Shown piece after piece: positions 47,835 to 61,214 of a DNA stretch of 64,000 nucleotides. A program made the translations under genes and the position numbers. Numbering within the stretch: the stretch's first letter is position 1; each line of letters starts with the position of its first letter. The notes under the pieces are model-generated. The model was not told the DNA's origin. It made no database searches and saw only the letters and a program-made list of their open reading frames with translations. This DNA comes from Rutidosis leptorrhynchoides (lineage: Eukaryota; Streptophyta; Magnoliopsida; Asterales; Asteraceae), in NCBI RefSeq assembly GCF_046630445.1, contig NC_092343.1:134471501-134535500 (forward strand), in the 5' to 3' direction.

Positions 47835-48870
47835 AAAATTTTCACAATTAATATTTTGTACAAAAGAAGTTTACTACAGTCTTTATGAAAATATATGTGT
47901 ATATTTTCTTTAGATGTAATATAGATTTAATGAGTTAATATTAAATTAAACTCATTTATTTTATGGTTGGAACTAGAATTGAGTAATCCCTAAAACTTTA
48001 TAAATTGCATAAGTATTTCTTCAATAATATTGAAATTATGAATCATTACTTTGTTATTTTTTGGTTTTCGTGAAATTCTTGGGAACTTTGCAAGGTACGA
48101 ATGATGTTATTTGAAAAGTTTCGAGTACATCGATGATGAAAGTGTAAAATCAAACATATATTCGAATAATACACTTGATTTATTATGAATTGGATTTTTA
48201 TTGAATTGAGACAGAGATTGTAATTAACGATGGTTAAGTTGCGGACGAAAGACGTACATCATTGCATATTTGTAATATGAATTAACTGAGTAGTTAAGAT
48301 TCACACATAATAGCTTTGTACGGGAAGATTTATTATGGTTTAAAAATTTATACATATAAAATATACATATAAATCTTTCAATTGGAAATGAGTTAATACT
48401 TCATAACTAATATATTTGTTGTTGATTCGTAATGATGTCCACAATGATTCTTGAACTGACAGAGTTTGTGATGTTACAGGTGCTGTTGATTCTGACGATA
48501 CTGACGGCACTGACCGTGTTGATGATGCTACGGTCCTGTTGATGCTGTTGGTAAAACAATTCTAGCTTGTAAATCGTATACCATTTTCGATCAAAGTTTC
48601 TACTCTACCATCTCCGTTCACTCATCCGATTTACGGTCAGAATTAAATAATCTCTAAGATTTTGGAGATTACATAACTGCCGCAGAGATATCTCTTCAAT
48701 GAAGTTTATGAATTAATACTTCATCATTTTTTGTTGTTGATATTCCTGGATATTTACAGGGCGTATGACGTTGATGTTTGAGATACAGATTGTGATGTTG
48801 CGGTGTGGGATGTGGATGTTGTTGTTGGTGGTGGTGATGGTACTGTTGGTGTTGCTGATGGTGATACTGT

Positions 48871-49308
48871 TTATGCTGCTGGTGCTGCTGCTGCTGGTGT
48901 TTGTAACCTTTGCACCATATTCTCCAAAGCCACTAACCGAGCGCGAAGCTCGTTGACTTCTTCTATTACACCGGGGTGATTGTCGGTTCGGACGAGCGGA
49001 TAAATAAAATCTAGAATTTGGTGTAGTATGTAATCATGACGAGATACACTAGAAATAAGAGAGAAAATGGTGTTTCGGATAGGTTCGCCGATAAGTGCTT
49101 CAGGTTCTTCGCCAAGAGGGCAATGTGGTGGATGGAAGGGATCACCTTCTTCTTGTCTCCAATGATTAAGGAGGCTACGAACCCATCCCCAATTCATCCA
49201 GAATAGATGATGACTAATTGGTTGATCCATTCCGGTCACACTGCTTTCGGAACTTGTGTGGGATTCCATTTCGGAATCCGAGGGACTTGAACTAATGACG
49301 AATTCCAT
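48871..49308 (-). CDS. ORF1 of element A: coiled-coil gag-like protein, 145 aa
   Basis: The best-preserved copy of ORF1. It has a Ser/Asp/Glu leader (MEFVISSSPSDSEMESH), the Trp-rich core HHLFWMNWGWVRSLLNHW, the GEEPEALIGEP motif, a hydrophobic middle (ILHQILDFIYPLV), a heptad coiled coil (VNELRARLVALENMVQRLQ) and an Ala/Pro end. The start codon is about 375 bp after the first PBS. In the +1 frame past its stop, a His/Gln-rich reading continues to about 48760 (HPHPTPQHH conserved with C). It has no zinc knuckle or enzyme motif. Likely a reduced gag or a new packaging protein; unproven. Confidence 0.62.
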   Translation of the reverse strand: MEFVISSSPSDSEMESHTSSESSVTGMDQPISHHLFWMNWGWVRSLLNHWRQEEGDPFHPPHCPLGEEPEALIGEPIRNTIFSLISSVSRHDYILHQILDFIYPLVRTDNHPGVIEEVNELRARLVALENMVQRLQTPAAAAPAA

Positions 49309-49682
49309 TTCGTACGATTGAATAAAGAATTTTTTGATATGAAATGTTTTTCTGGCTATCGGGTGGTTTTCTAGTTATATAGAGCAAAAGGTTTCGTAGA
49401 TTACGGAGGAATTTACGGAATATGTCAGGCAAAGTTTACAGTAACAGATACGCTAAGATATGAATTAGCAGATACGCTAAGATATGAATTTTGTCTATAC
49501 ACTATTCATGCAATCAATGCAATAAGATGTGTCTAGACTAAGAATAATAAGCAGGTAATTTCCGACAAAAATGATGAGCAAAACTTTTGACATGCAGACA
49601 CGGTCGAAGTCCAGACTCACTAATGCATCCTAACGACTATCAGTTACACACACTAATGCAGACCTGGTTCGCTAAGACCACC

Positions 49683-49932
49683 GCTCTGATACCAACTGAA
49701 ATACAGTTAGAGACAACCACCGTCCCACCCAGTGCCTTCCCAGCTAACCGCCTGGTGACCACTGAGTGTACCTCAGATACTGATTTTAGGGCCTGCCTCT
49801 CGGCTACTGCCAACCCTTGTAAGGGATCGCAAGGAGTAAGAGCCAATGCTTCGTCACAAGTAACACTGTGAGAACCTCCTTTACGACTAACCCGCCACAC
49901 ATGGACGGCATTATACCAGCTCTGATGCCAAC
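49683..49932 (-). other. Doubled primer-binding site with 236-bp insert (element A)
   Basis: Next to the 5' LTR end the minus strand reads GTTGGCATCAGAGC (49932-49919). It then runs through foreign sequence ending GTATTTCA, and then a second, canonical GTTGGTATCAGAGC (49696-49683) joined to the normal leader. Element B has only the second. The insert ends like an LTR end plus PBS, as if a leader of another element had been added by template switching at the tRNA primer. Confidence 0.7.
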
Positions 49933-51072
49933 TGAAATGTCCCATTCATATTGATTATAAACGTTCCATATTAATTGATTTCGTTGCGAGGTTTTGTGAA
50001 AGGACCCATTCATATACATTATAAATGATTCACAATAGTTGATTACATCGCGAGGTATTTGACCTCTATATGATACATTTTACAAACATTGCATTCGTTT
50101 TTAAAAGACAAACTTTCTTTACAATGAAAGTTGACGGCATGCACACCATTTCATAATACATCCAACTATAATTGGCTTAATAATAATCTTGATGAACTCA
50201 ATGACTCGAATGCAACATCTTTCAAAATATGCCATGAATGACTCCAAGTAATATCCTTAAAATGAGCTAATGCACAACGGAAGATTTCTTTAATACCTGA
50301 GAATAAACATGCTTTAAAGTGTCAACCAAAAGGTTGGTGAGTTCATAGGTTTATCATAACAATCATTTCAATATATTAATAGACCACAAGATTTCCGTTT
50401 ATAAATATATGTACACTCGCAAGTGTATAAAAGTATTCTATAAGTTGTAGGTACCCGGTAACAAGCCTTAACGTTCATGTTTTACCCTCTGAAGTACACC
50501 AGATCAGGTGTGTTTAAAATAACCTCGAAGTACTAAAGCATCCCATAGTCAGGATGGGGTTTGTCAGGCCCAATAGATCTATCTTTAGGATTCGCGCCTA
50601 CCGTGCATAGACAAGTAGTTTAATGTTACCAAGCTAAGGGTATATTTTTGGTTTAAACCCACGTAGAATTAGTTTTGGTACTTGTGCCTATTTCGTAAAA
50701 CATTTATAAAAACAGCGCATGTATTCTCAGTCCCAAATATATATATAAAAGGGAGCAAATGAAACTCACAATACTGTATTTCATAGTAAAAATACATATA
50801 ACGTCATTTAACAAGTGCAAGGTTGGCCTCGGATTCACGAACGTATCAATATTGAGATTCAATATTGCAGGAAAGTACATAGACGCAACGGAGATGATAA
50901 ACACTAGATTGACCTCACGAGCATGCCCATGAACCATACCCATCACCTCCATAGCTATAACCCATAATTTCCTTAGCTTCGACTCGTTAAAAAAAACTAT
51001 TTTGAAATCACTCGGACAGCACTCCGTCGTAATATTTTATGTACAATAATAATATCTTGAAATAATACAGAG

Positions 51073-51167
<95 letters not shown>

Positions 51168-52207
51168 TGAGAGAGTTTAGAGAAATATATTTTCAAGTTT
51201 CTATGAAATAATGAAACCTATTGAATTCTATTTATAATAGATTTTTGAATTATTTAAGTGAATTATTAAAGTATGAATTATTAAAGTGAATTATTAAAGT
51301 ATGAATTATTAAAGTGAATTATTAAAGTATGAATTATTAAAGTGAATTATTAAAGTATGAATTATTAAAGTGAATTATTAAAGTATGCATTATTAAAGTG
51401 AATTATTAAAGTATGAATTATTAAAGTGAATTATTAAAGTTAAAGTAAATTAAAAGTAAAGTAAAGGTAAAGTTAAAGTATAGTAAAAGTATAAAAAACT
51501 ATGTATGTATAATACGCATATAAATATATATAATATTAATTTAAATCGTTATATATATTTAATGAAATAAAATATAAATATCGTTATATTTATTATACTG
51601 GTTAAGTAATGAGTTGTCAAAAGTGATTCTAGATATTTATAAAAGTTATATACGTTTTAATAATAAAGTTTCTTTTTAAACTGAAAACGTCTTTGTACGT
51701 TTGAAAATAGATTAATAGAATATTATGGAAACCAATTCTCCACTAACTTTTGTCTAACTTTCGTAAATGACACTTTTTGTTTTTATTTATAAATAGCTTT
51801 ACAAATTATTCTGAATATCGTTAAGAGGAATAGATTTTCTCAAATCATAGTGGACCTCTCAACAGAGACTTGTAATCATAATTCAATGTTTCTGATAATT
51901 CAATCATTTAATATATATTTTTTTAATTTCGTCAAAAATCATATTGAAACAAATACGTTCATGTAAAGTATTATACGTTTAATACTTTATTAATATTCTC
52001 AAGTTATAATATATATATATACATATATATATACATATCTATTTATATATAACGGTTCGTGAATCATCAAAATTTGGTCGAGGTTATAATGAATGTATGA
52101 ACACAGTTTAAAATTCTTGAGATTTAACTTAACAAACTTTGCTTATCGTGTCGGAATAATATAAAGATTAAAGTTTAAATTTGGTCGGAAATTTCCGGGT
52201 CGTCACA
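49933..52207 (-). repeat. 5' LTR of element A (2275 bp)
   Basis: TG..CA ends with TSD ACAAC outside. Differs from the 3' LTR mainly by expanded arrays: (TA)n about 88 bp (51077-51163) against about 36 bp, and more AATTATTAAAGT units (51250-51440). Confidence 0.9.
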
Positions 52208-52250
52208 ACAACCGTGTAATTCAAACAAAAACTAGGGAAGTATTATTATA

Positions 52251-52495
52251 GGGTTAAAGTTAAAAATATGTTATATACTTTCACTTTTATCTCATTGTAG
52301 GCTATATACCCCAAATAATACCATTGTAGCATATAAACTTACAAATTGTGTATTCATGTAAAAAGAGTTAACTACTATTGGTTGTACCGGTTAAAATAAT
52401 AATATGACTTTTTATTTTTTATTTTAAAGATGTCATGTGAAATAAATATAATAATTAAAACTTGACTTTTATTGTTATTCTTCTCTTTCAACCCT
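52251..52495. repeat. MULE-MITE-like remnant
   Basis: Starts GGGTTAAAGTTAAAAATA, the same as MITE copy 2, and ends CTTTCAACCC. No 9-bp TSD and poor TIR pairing, so probably a decayed relative. Confidence 0.3.
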
Positions 52496-53361
52496 CCTAA
52501 AACCAATTTGATATGCCTCAACAATTGCAATCCCATATCACCTTAATCTTAGGATTATTCACTAAACTCTATTGTTAGACGCTTATATTGAAATTTATGT
52601 CATTTAATGTAAGCCCATGTTTATAAGGGCCCTAGTCTTTCTCGTGTGCTAAGTTTCATAGCCCATTAGGGATGGTTTGTATTGGTGATATTGCGCATTT
52701 CATCTATTTTTATTCTCGCAATATCGGTCATATTTTGGTCCGTTTGGATACGAATTGGAGTATTTTGATTGATATTATGAAGATTTATGTTTGAGAACCG
52801 AGAAGACGTAATGTGAAGATATTTGATGGTTTTTAATAGTTTTCTACACAAGAAGGTTATAAAGGTTGGGGATACAAGTTCGAATGGTTAAAAGTACAAG
52901 GAAACGTTCAAAAGTTGATGTTTTGAAGGTGTGAGGCGCGCATGAAAGGTGTGAGGCACGCGTATATGAAGAAAAAGCGAACAATGAAAATGTGTACTAG
53001 CTGTGAGGGGCGCGCTTTTATGTGTGCGCGACGCGTATGGTATCCGGAAAAGGGTTATTTTCTAAGATATATTCTATTTTTCAACCCTAGTGAAGATATC
53101 TTTTTGGCAGCCATTTTTGGAGAGCAAGAGGAACAATTTTAGGCGATTTTTGGGAATTCCAAGATCACCGATTCATCCGAATCATTTCGGGAACATGCTT
53201 CAATCCGAGCAACATTCAAGATCATTTATTCAATTAGGTTGATTCTTTGATTTCATACAATGAATTATACTTTGATTATTTGTTTGATTTTGGTTTTAGC
53301 CATGATTGTTGGCTAAATCTTTATGTTTGTCTAGACTAATAAACCTATGTGTTGGATGTGA

Positions 53362-55764
53362 GTTCGAAATGAAGAAGGACGCTCTATTCTCGATTTTGCT
53401 GTTGCCCATGATTTGGTTGTTGCAAACTCTTTCTTCAGAAAGACGGAAGCTCAACTAGCTACCTTCCATAGTGGGGGCCATAGTACCCAGATTGACTATT
53501 TGTTGCTTCGCAAAGGGGACCTTAGGGCTTGCAGAGTCTGTAGAGTTCTGACTACCTGGACCTATTCCACCCAACACAGACTTTTGGTCATGGACCTAGT
53601 TCTGCAGAGGTGGGTTACTAGGAGCGCGAGAACCGCCCAACCTAGGATCTTATGGAAGAAGTTAAATGGAGAGAAAGCCGAAACCTTTAAAGCTTTGGTC
53701 TTGGAAAGAGTTGAGGCAGGAGTGGAATTTGTTACTCATAGTGACGCAGATCAGATGTGGAATGGTCTCGCATCCACTATTAGGGATGTAGCCAAGGAAG
53801 TCTTAGGTGTGGCAGTAGGGACATCGCGAAGACACAAATCTAGTAGAGAATCATGGTGGATTAGTGATGAGGTCCAAACCAAAGTCGCGCTTAAGCAACT
53901 AAGGTTTAGGGAGCTCATTACTTGCAGGGAGGGATCACTTGAGGATAGAACTAGGGCAGAAGAGAGATATAAAGAAGCCAAAAGAGAAGCTAATAAGGCT
54001 GTTGCACGTGCAAAAGATAAAGCGTATGAAGATTTGTGTAAGAAACTAGATTCTAAAGAAGGAGCTAATGATATCTACAGGATTGCAAAAGCTAGAAAGC
54101 ATAGGAGGAGGGATATTGATAACATCAAGTTTATCAAAGATGAAGTCGGTCAAACCATAGTGAAGGAAGGCGAAATTAGGAAAAGATGGGAAGGGTATTT
54201 CTCATCGATTTTCATTGGTGGAGGAGCCGGGCGCCAACAGGATACGCGGGACTGGGGTATAGGACTTTTCCAGAACAACAATTTCTGTAGGAGGATCAGC
54301 CAGGAAGAGGTAAGATTGGCACTACGAAAGATGGGTAGAAACAAAGCTGTTGGACCAGACCAGATTCCAATAGAGGCGTGGCGGTGCCTGGGTGATGTCG
54401 GTGTTAGGTGGTTGACGTGTCTTTTCAATAAGACGTTTAAAAGCTATAAAATGCCCTCTGAATGGAGACGCAGCGAGATAATTCCCATCTTCAAAAATAA
54501 AGGGAATGCCCAAATCTGCGGTAATTACAGAGGTATAAAATTACTTAGCCATACCATGAAGCTTTGGGAGAGAGTGATTGAGACTAGACTTCGATGCAAA
54601 ACTACAGTTTCGGAAAACCAATTTGGTTTCATGCCAGGGCGCTCTTCGATGGAGGCAATTCATATTATAAGAAGCGTTATGGAGAAGTATAGGGAAAAGC
54701 AAAAGAGCCTAGAGATGGTCTTCCTAGACTTAGAAAAGGCCTATGATTGTGTCCCGTGAAAGTTAATTTGGAAGACCCTTAATGGTAGAGGTATCCCAAG
54801 TAAATATATTAGAGAAATTATGGATATGTACGAAGGGGCGAAGTCCTGCGTTCGGACGCCTGTGGGAAACACAGAGTATTTCCCGATAGAAGTAGGCTTG
54901 CACTAGGGATCTGCCCTAAGCCCTTTCCTTTTCGCTTTGATTCTTGACGAGCTATCTAGAGGAATACAAGAGAACATCCCACGGAGTCTGATTTTTACCG
55001 ATGATATTGTGCTTGTAGCGGATTCCAAAGAAGAGCTTAATAGAAGACTAGAACAATGGAGGGAGGCCTTGGAACAAAATGGTCTAAGGATCAGTAGACA
55101 AAAGACGGAATATCTTAGGTGTGATTTCAACAGTGTTGAAGATGCACAAAATGCTGGAGTAAACATCAGCATTGGGGACCAGATCTTGCACCCACAAGAT
55201 TCGTTTAGATATCTAGGCTCGGTCCTCTATAAATTGGGGAGGATAGATGAGGACGTGACCCATCGTATTAAGGTAGGTTGGTTGAAGTGGAGGGCAGCGA
55301 AAGGGGTTTTGTGCGACAAGAAGATTCTGCTCAAATTGAAAGGGAAATTCCTCAAGGTGGCAATTAGACCTGCCATGTTGTACGGATCAGAATGTTGGCC
55401 AATGACAAAGGCCCAAGAGAGAAGGATGGAGTTGGCTGAAATGAGGATGCTTAGGTGGACATGTGGCAGGACCATGTTAGATATGATTCCAAATAGTGTA
55501 TTTAGGGAAAACCTTGGAATCGGAAGCATTATCGACAAGCTAAGAGAAGAACGACTTCGATGGTTTGGGCATGTGATGAGACGACCACGAACTACCCCGG
55601 TTAGGAGAGTCGAGGCACTCACGGTCGACGGCGTAAGGAGAAGGGGTAGACCTACTCGGAGGTGGGCGGATAGACTAAGGCTCGACATGAAGGAGCTTTT
55701 GTTGACTGAGGACATGACTTCTGATAGGAATGCGTGGAGGGCTAGAATAAGAATAGTAGAGTAG
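53362..55764 (+). pseudogene. RTE LINE endonuclease-reverse transcriptase, two stops
   Basis: One reading frame from the truncation point shows the end of the AP endonuclease (NEEGRSILDFAVAHDL, HSTQIDYLLLR) and then reverse transcriptase: NYRGIKLLSHTMKLWERVIE, QFGFMPGRSSMEAI, VFLDLEKAYDCVP, SALSPFLFALILDEL and the catalytic FTDD. The usual C-terminal RLRWFGHVMRRP region follows. Two in-frame stops break it: TGA at 54757-54759 and TAG at 54904-54906. Both fit C-to-T changes (Arg and Gln codons), as expected from methylated-cytosine decay. Otherwise the frame is intact, so the copy is not very old. LINE RT copies its own RNA at a nicked target. Confidence 0.9.
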
Positions 55765-55769
55765 GGTGC

Positions 55770-56290
<521 letters not shown>

Positions 56291-56534
56291 GAATACTTTC
56301 ACTATTATAGTACTCGGTATTATTTTAATCTTTTACTATTACTACTATTAATATTACTACTTACCATTATTAGCATATTACTATTATTATTTCTTATTAT
56401 TAGTATTAATATTATCATTATTAATACTATTACTATCCCTATTAATTATTAGTTACTGATACTATTATTTGTATTACTAGTACTTTCTTCCTTATTATCT
56501 TTATGTACTTTTTGTATTAATTTTATATCAGTAT

Positions 56535-57009
56535 GTTTTTTGTATGTTTGTGTATGTATGCATGCTTGTTTATTTGTTCGTATGTATGTACGAATGTCTA
56601 TGGATGTTTATATGTATGTAGGTTTTTGGAATGTATGTATTTATGCTTATGTTTGTAGGTATGTTTTTTGTTCGCATGTATACAAAGATGGACGTATGCT
56701 TATGTATCTTCTTTCTTAGTGATCTATGTATGTATGATGTAGGTGTTATAGGTATGTTTGTTTTTGCATGCATGTATATGCTTTTGTATGTATCTATGTA
56801 TGTTTGATGTATGATGTATGATGTTTGTTTATGCTTCTATGTATGTATGATGTATGATGTTTGTTTTTGCATGTATGTATGTATGTATGTATGTATGTAT
56901 GTATGTATGTATGATGTAGGTTTATAGGTCTATGTATGGACGTATGCTTTTGTTGTAGGTATGTTTGTTTTTGCATGTATGTATACGCTTTTGTATGTAT
57001 GTATGTATG

Positions 57010-57043
<34 letters not shown>

Positions 57044-57236
57044 TGTATGTATGTATGTATGTATGTATGTATGTATGTATGTATGGATGCATGTATGTAA
57101 ATAATTGTGTATATATGTAATATGTATGCTTATGTAGGTGTGCGTGGTATGTATGTACGTATGTATGTATGTATGTGCGTTTGTGTACAGATGTATGTAG
57201 GCATTTATATAGGTTTGTGTATGTGTCTATGTACGA

Positions 57237-57267
<31 letters not shown>

Positions 57268-57386
57268 TGTATGTATGTATGTATGTATGTATGTATGTAT
57301 GTATGTATGTATGTATGTATGTCTGTATGTATGTATGTATGTATGTATGTATGTATGTATGTATGTATGTATGTATGTATGTATGA
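56535..57386. repeat. (ATGT)n giant microsatellite
   Basis: About 850 bp of TATG/ATGT tetranucleotide, pure in the blocks 56996-57084 and 57238-57384, with degenerate spacers. Spurious long ORFs arise from it. Confidence 0.95.
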
Positions 57387-58886
57387 TTTTGGTGCTTCGC
57401 ATCGTTCGGTGCATCTTGGGGCTATTATGGCTGAGGACGACCCTCTTTGCTCGTGAGCTTGGTTGGTTTCTTTTAGTTGTGTGGCTTCGGGGATGTCTAC
57501 CGTAAAGGTGCATGAGTGGTGTTTGGTTTGTTAAGGGTGGTTGGCTCTTTGCTTTTGCAACAACTTCCACCTGGCATGCCTTTCGAGTTTTTTTTTTTTT
57601 TGGCTCAATTTATTGAGGCATTATCAAGCGTCGATATAGTGGCGTCTTGACTGCCGCTTTGAGCCTAAATTGATTTTCAGGCAGCATTTAAAACCCATGG
57701 AAATTTGATTAAACCATTTCCATGGAGTCTCTTTTTTCTTTTCATTTTATTTATTTAAACCTTTTTTTTTCTCTTTTTTTAGCCGGAGGTCTCCACGGAA
57801 GCAATCTCTCCGCCCTGGAGTAGAGAGGGGGACGACTTTCTCTTCCTATGGGCCTCGACTCATGGTTAAAGAAACGACTTCTCTCTTACTCTACGGTAGA
57901 GGAAGGATTGTCTACATCTCACCTCCCCCATACCTCGCATGTGCGGGATTGGGTATTGTTGTTGTTGTTGTTGTTGGATGTGATTTTCATTAATTGTTGG
58001 ATTATAAGTATTTTGATTTGAAGTTTTCAATACATGAATGCATCTTATGAAACTTGTTCTTTTCGATTCAATTGATTGTATGTTTGTTTGATAGGACTAG
58101 AGTTCATCAATTTAATATATATATTTTCAACTGGTTTGTCTTAATTGGTTGTTTGCTTAACTGAAGACGATAGTAAATTGAATTCAAAGGGCTAGACGAT
58201 TTAGGTGTAAATCACTTACAACGGGAGTTGGTGTGATTATTGATTACTACGAGAGTAGAGTCATAATTTGAACCTGATTACCAGTTGATTCAACTTATCA
58301 CATCTAGGAGGTCTTAAGTGACGGAGAATTCCGTGCTGTGTAATCTTGGTTGTTGTGTCTGCGTTGGGGAATTCCAGGTAGACCGATTAGAAAACTCACA
58401 TGCTTTTAATCCACAATTCGAGCCTAATTGAATTACATCCAGCACTAGGTGTAAAAGGTCTAGAAGAACATTCGTTCTCTTATTTGATTTACAACTATCT
58501 TATTTTCCTTGTTTCCTTTAAAGCTTAAATATAAAATACCAAAAATATTGTTTTTACTTTTAATCGAATCTTGATTTGGCTAATCGTTAAATAGCCACAA
58601 AAACCATTATCTCGTACTTTCGATTTTAATAGATTAAATTAGTTTATTTTCATTAGTTGCAATCTTAATTCTCACGTTTAAACTGTCCTTGGAACGATCA
58701 CGGATTTACCAACTTTATACTATTGCACGATCGGGTACACTGCCCGTTAGTGTGTAATAATCTTTAAAAACCGGTATTTCCAATTATAAATTATAGACGC
58801 GATTTTACACATCAATTGGGTTATGTATGGTTGTGATATGATGTAAATACGGGACATTCAATTCAATCGATATTCATAATCAAACA

Positions 58887-58898
58887 TGGTATCAGAGC
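58887..58898 (+). other. Primer-binding site of copia F
   Basis: TGGTATCAGAGC directly after the likely LTR end CAAACA; tRNA-Met-type. Confidence 0.75.
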
Positions 58899-59087
58899 GG
58901 CAAAACCTAGCCAGTGTCTCTTTCTGTTCTATCACACCCTGCAACTAAATCAATACCTTCGATCGTTTTCTTTCTTCTTTCAACTTAAAAGAGACTTACA
59001 AAATAGATAAACTTCAATCATTAACCATCATCTACCGCTCTAACGTTTCTATTTTCAATCATCATCATCTCCTACTAAATCATCACG

Positions 59088-59480
59088 ATGGAACCAAGTG
59101 GAAAATATGAAAAAATATGTACCGTAACTTTAGTAACGCATGTCATTTCGATTAAGCTAGACCTAGCCACATTAAACTACACGCATTGGAGCACCTTATT
59201 CAACACCTACTGTGCATCTTTCAATGTTTATTCTTTTATCGAGGCATCACCATATTCTGAACCACCAGGCGAAGAAACAAAAGCAGAAGCAATCATTATC
59301 GGTTGGATTTTCCTTACTATATTCTATTCCCTTCTTGAACGTGTACTTAACTCTCAGCCAAAATTTTTATTCGATGCTTGGGAGTTTCTGAGGCTGAACT
59401 TAGGGTACTAAACATCGGGGATCTAAATGCAGAAACGTACTTTATGAAAATTCATTCATTATATGCAATGTTAAATGACC
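59088..59480 (+). pseudogene. Copia F gag, N-terminal part
   Basis: From MEPSGKYEK the frame shows a copia gag start (HVISIKLDLATLNYTHWSTL, ERVLNSQPK, AWEFL). A deletion then shifts to another frame (AELRVLNIGDLNAETYF, LNDLG), losing the usual segment after AWEFL. The frame is then cut by solo LTR G1. Confidence 0.75.
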
Positions 59481-59485
59481 TTGGG

Positions 59486-61209
59486 TGATGTGCAAAACGT
59501 GGTATATGAATTGCTATATGAAAGAGTATGGAAAAATACCGATTAAAGATTGTTACACACTAACGGGCAGTGTACCCGATCGTGTAGTAGTATAAATAAT
59601 GGTTTAGTTCCGTGTATCGTTCCAAGGACAGTTGGATTAGTCAAACTAGAATTAGAAACTATATTATGATTAACTAAGTAAATGAAACTTAAAGGTACAA
59701 GATATTATGTTTTTGTGGCTATTTAACGATTTAGCCAAATCAGGGAAGATTTAAAGTAAAAATAATATTTTTGGTCTTTTAAGTTTATAAAATGAAAATA
59801 AGTGCAAAGAAAACAAATAAGATAGTTGATTAAAATCAAAGATACGAAATGTTCATCTAGATATTTTACCCTCGGTATTGGATGTAAGTTATATTGTTAA
59901 GACCCGATTGAATGACTATGTGTGTAAGTTACGTAATAGATTTACCAAGAGTTCTCTTTAGTAAACACGCAAACTCGATTACAAGATCAAGGGTTCCCTC
60001 TTCTCTATAGTTCTCGTGTTTGTAACCAAATAACTATGATATATATGTTAATCACCCAAATCGACTTGCCAAGAGTTCTCTTTAGCAAGTACTCAAATTA
60101 GAATTACTAAGTGTAGGGTTCCCTATCACCTAGACCTTTTTGTTTGTGACTAGTTGATTAGCTAGATCAAAGACTTGAATATCAATTGTCTTTTGCGTTC
60201 GCTCTACACAATTCATTCCTATATCGTCTAATCATTTTGATCTAATTTACCCCCTTGGTCCGGTTTAGTAAACAATCAATCTAAGACAAGTTGATTGTAA
60301 ATCAATATGATACATCAACAAGAGTTCTCTTTATCAACAACAAATCAATTAACTAGATACAAATGATTTAACATCAATAAGCATAGTTCTTCAATTCAAG
60401 CTTTAATCTACCACACATAATACATTTAATTCATAAGATTACATCCAATACCTCAGTTATTAATCTAGATAAACATTATAGAGTTTAGCCAAAAATCATA
60501 TTAACAAACAAAATAAGAATCAATTGATAAGTAGAATTCATTGTGAAGAACAAGAAATCAACCTAATAGAGAATGAATCTTGAATGGAGAAGGTGTTGAA
60601 TCTTGATTCTTGGATGTTAAGTCTCTTCCAAGAGCTTGGAATTCTCTAATTTTGCTCCTAAAATCGTCTTGGAACTCCTCTGTATCGTAACTGTTCGTAT
60701 CTCTCTCAATAATACAGTTTTAAAGTGGTGAAAGTTGGTCAAAAGCAAAAAAGTAGGCTGAAACCTACTTCTGGACGGCGTCCAAATTTCTGGACGGTGT
60801 CCAGTTGTAAAGGCCTGGACGGCGTCCAGATTTCTGGACGACGTCCAGTTATGAAGGGCTGGACAGCGTCCAGAAATCTGGACGGCGTCCAGTTGTGCTG
60901 AATTGTTCTGTCTCATTTTTTCCAAATCTCCCTTCATTTGGACGGCGTCCCAATTATTTTGGACGGCGTCCAACATACCTGTAGCCTTGTTTTATCATTT
61001 TAGAGCTCTAATTTGACCATAACTTGTATCGGGATCAACTATGATGAAATCACAACTTATAGAATGGTCATAATTCACCAAAACTCTTTATAAACCACTT
61101 TCCGATACACTTTTCATACCTTTGTGTATTACCGCCTTAACTATCCTTGATTCGAGAGTATTTTACACGATATTATGAGATATATATATGATGTAATTGA
61201 GCAATATCA
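59486..61209 (+). mobile_element. Solo LTR G1 (1724 bp) in copia F gag
   Basis: TG..CA ends (TGATGTGCAAAACG...GCAATATCA) and a perfect TSD TTGGG (59481-59485, 61210-61214). Same family as G2, in opposite orientation. It contains eight palindromic GGACGGCGTCC-like units (about 60772-60973). Removing it joins the LNDLG and KVEQDEIVTYAL parts of gag. Confidence 0.85.
60772..60973. repeat. Palindromic GGACGGCGTCC repeats
   Basis: Eight copies of the 11-bp palindrome (some with one change) at irregular 20-50 bp spacing, inside G1. The matching part of G2 has GCGCGC-type repeats instead. Confidence 0.85.
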
Positions 61210-61214
61210 TTGGG

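Noticed and set aside
52251..52495. Third full copy of the MULE MITE
   Set aside because: Only the first ~18 bp match well; the other end and TSD do not. Kept only as a low-confidence remnant.
57107..57570. ORFs of Met-Tyr-Val-Cys and Thr-Tyr-Ile-His repeats
   Set aside because: They are translations of the (ATGT)n microsatellite.
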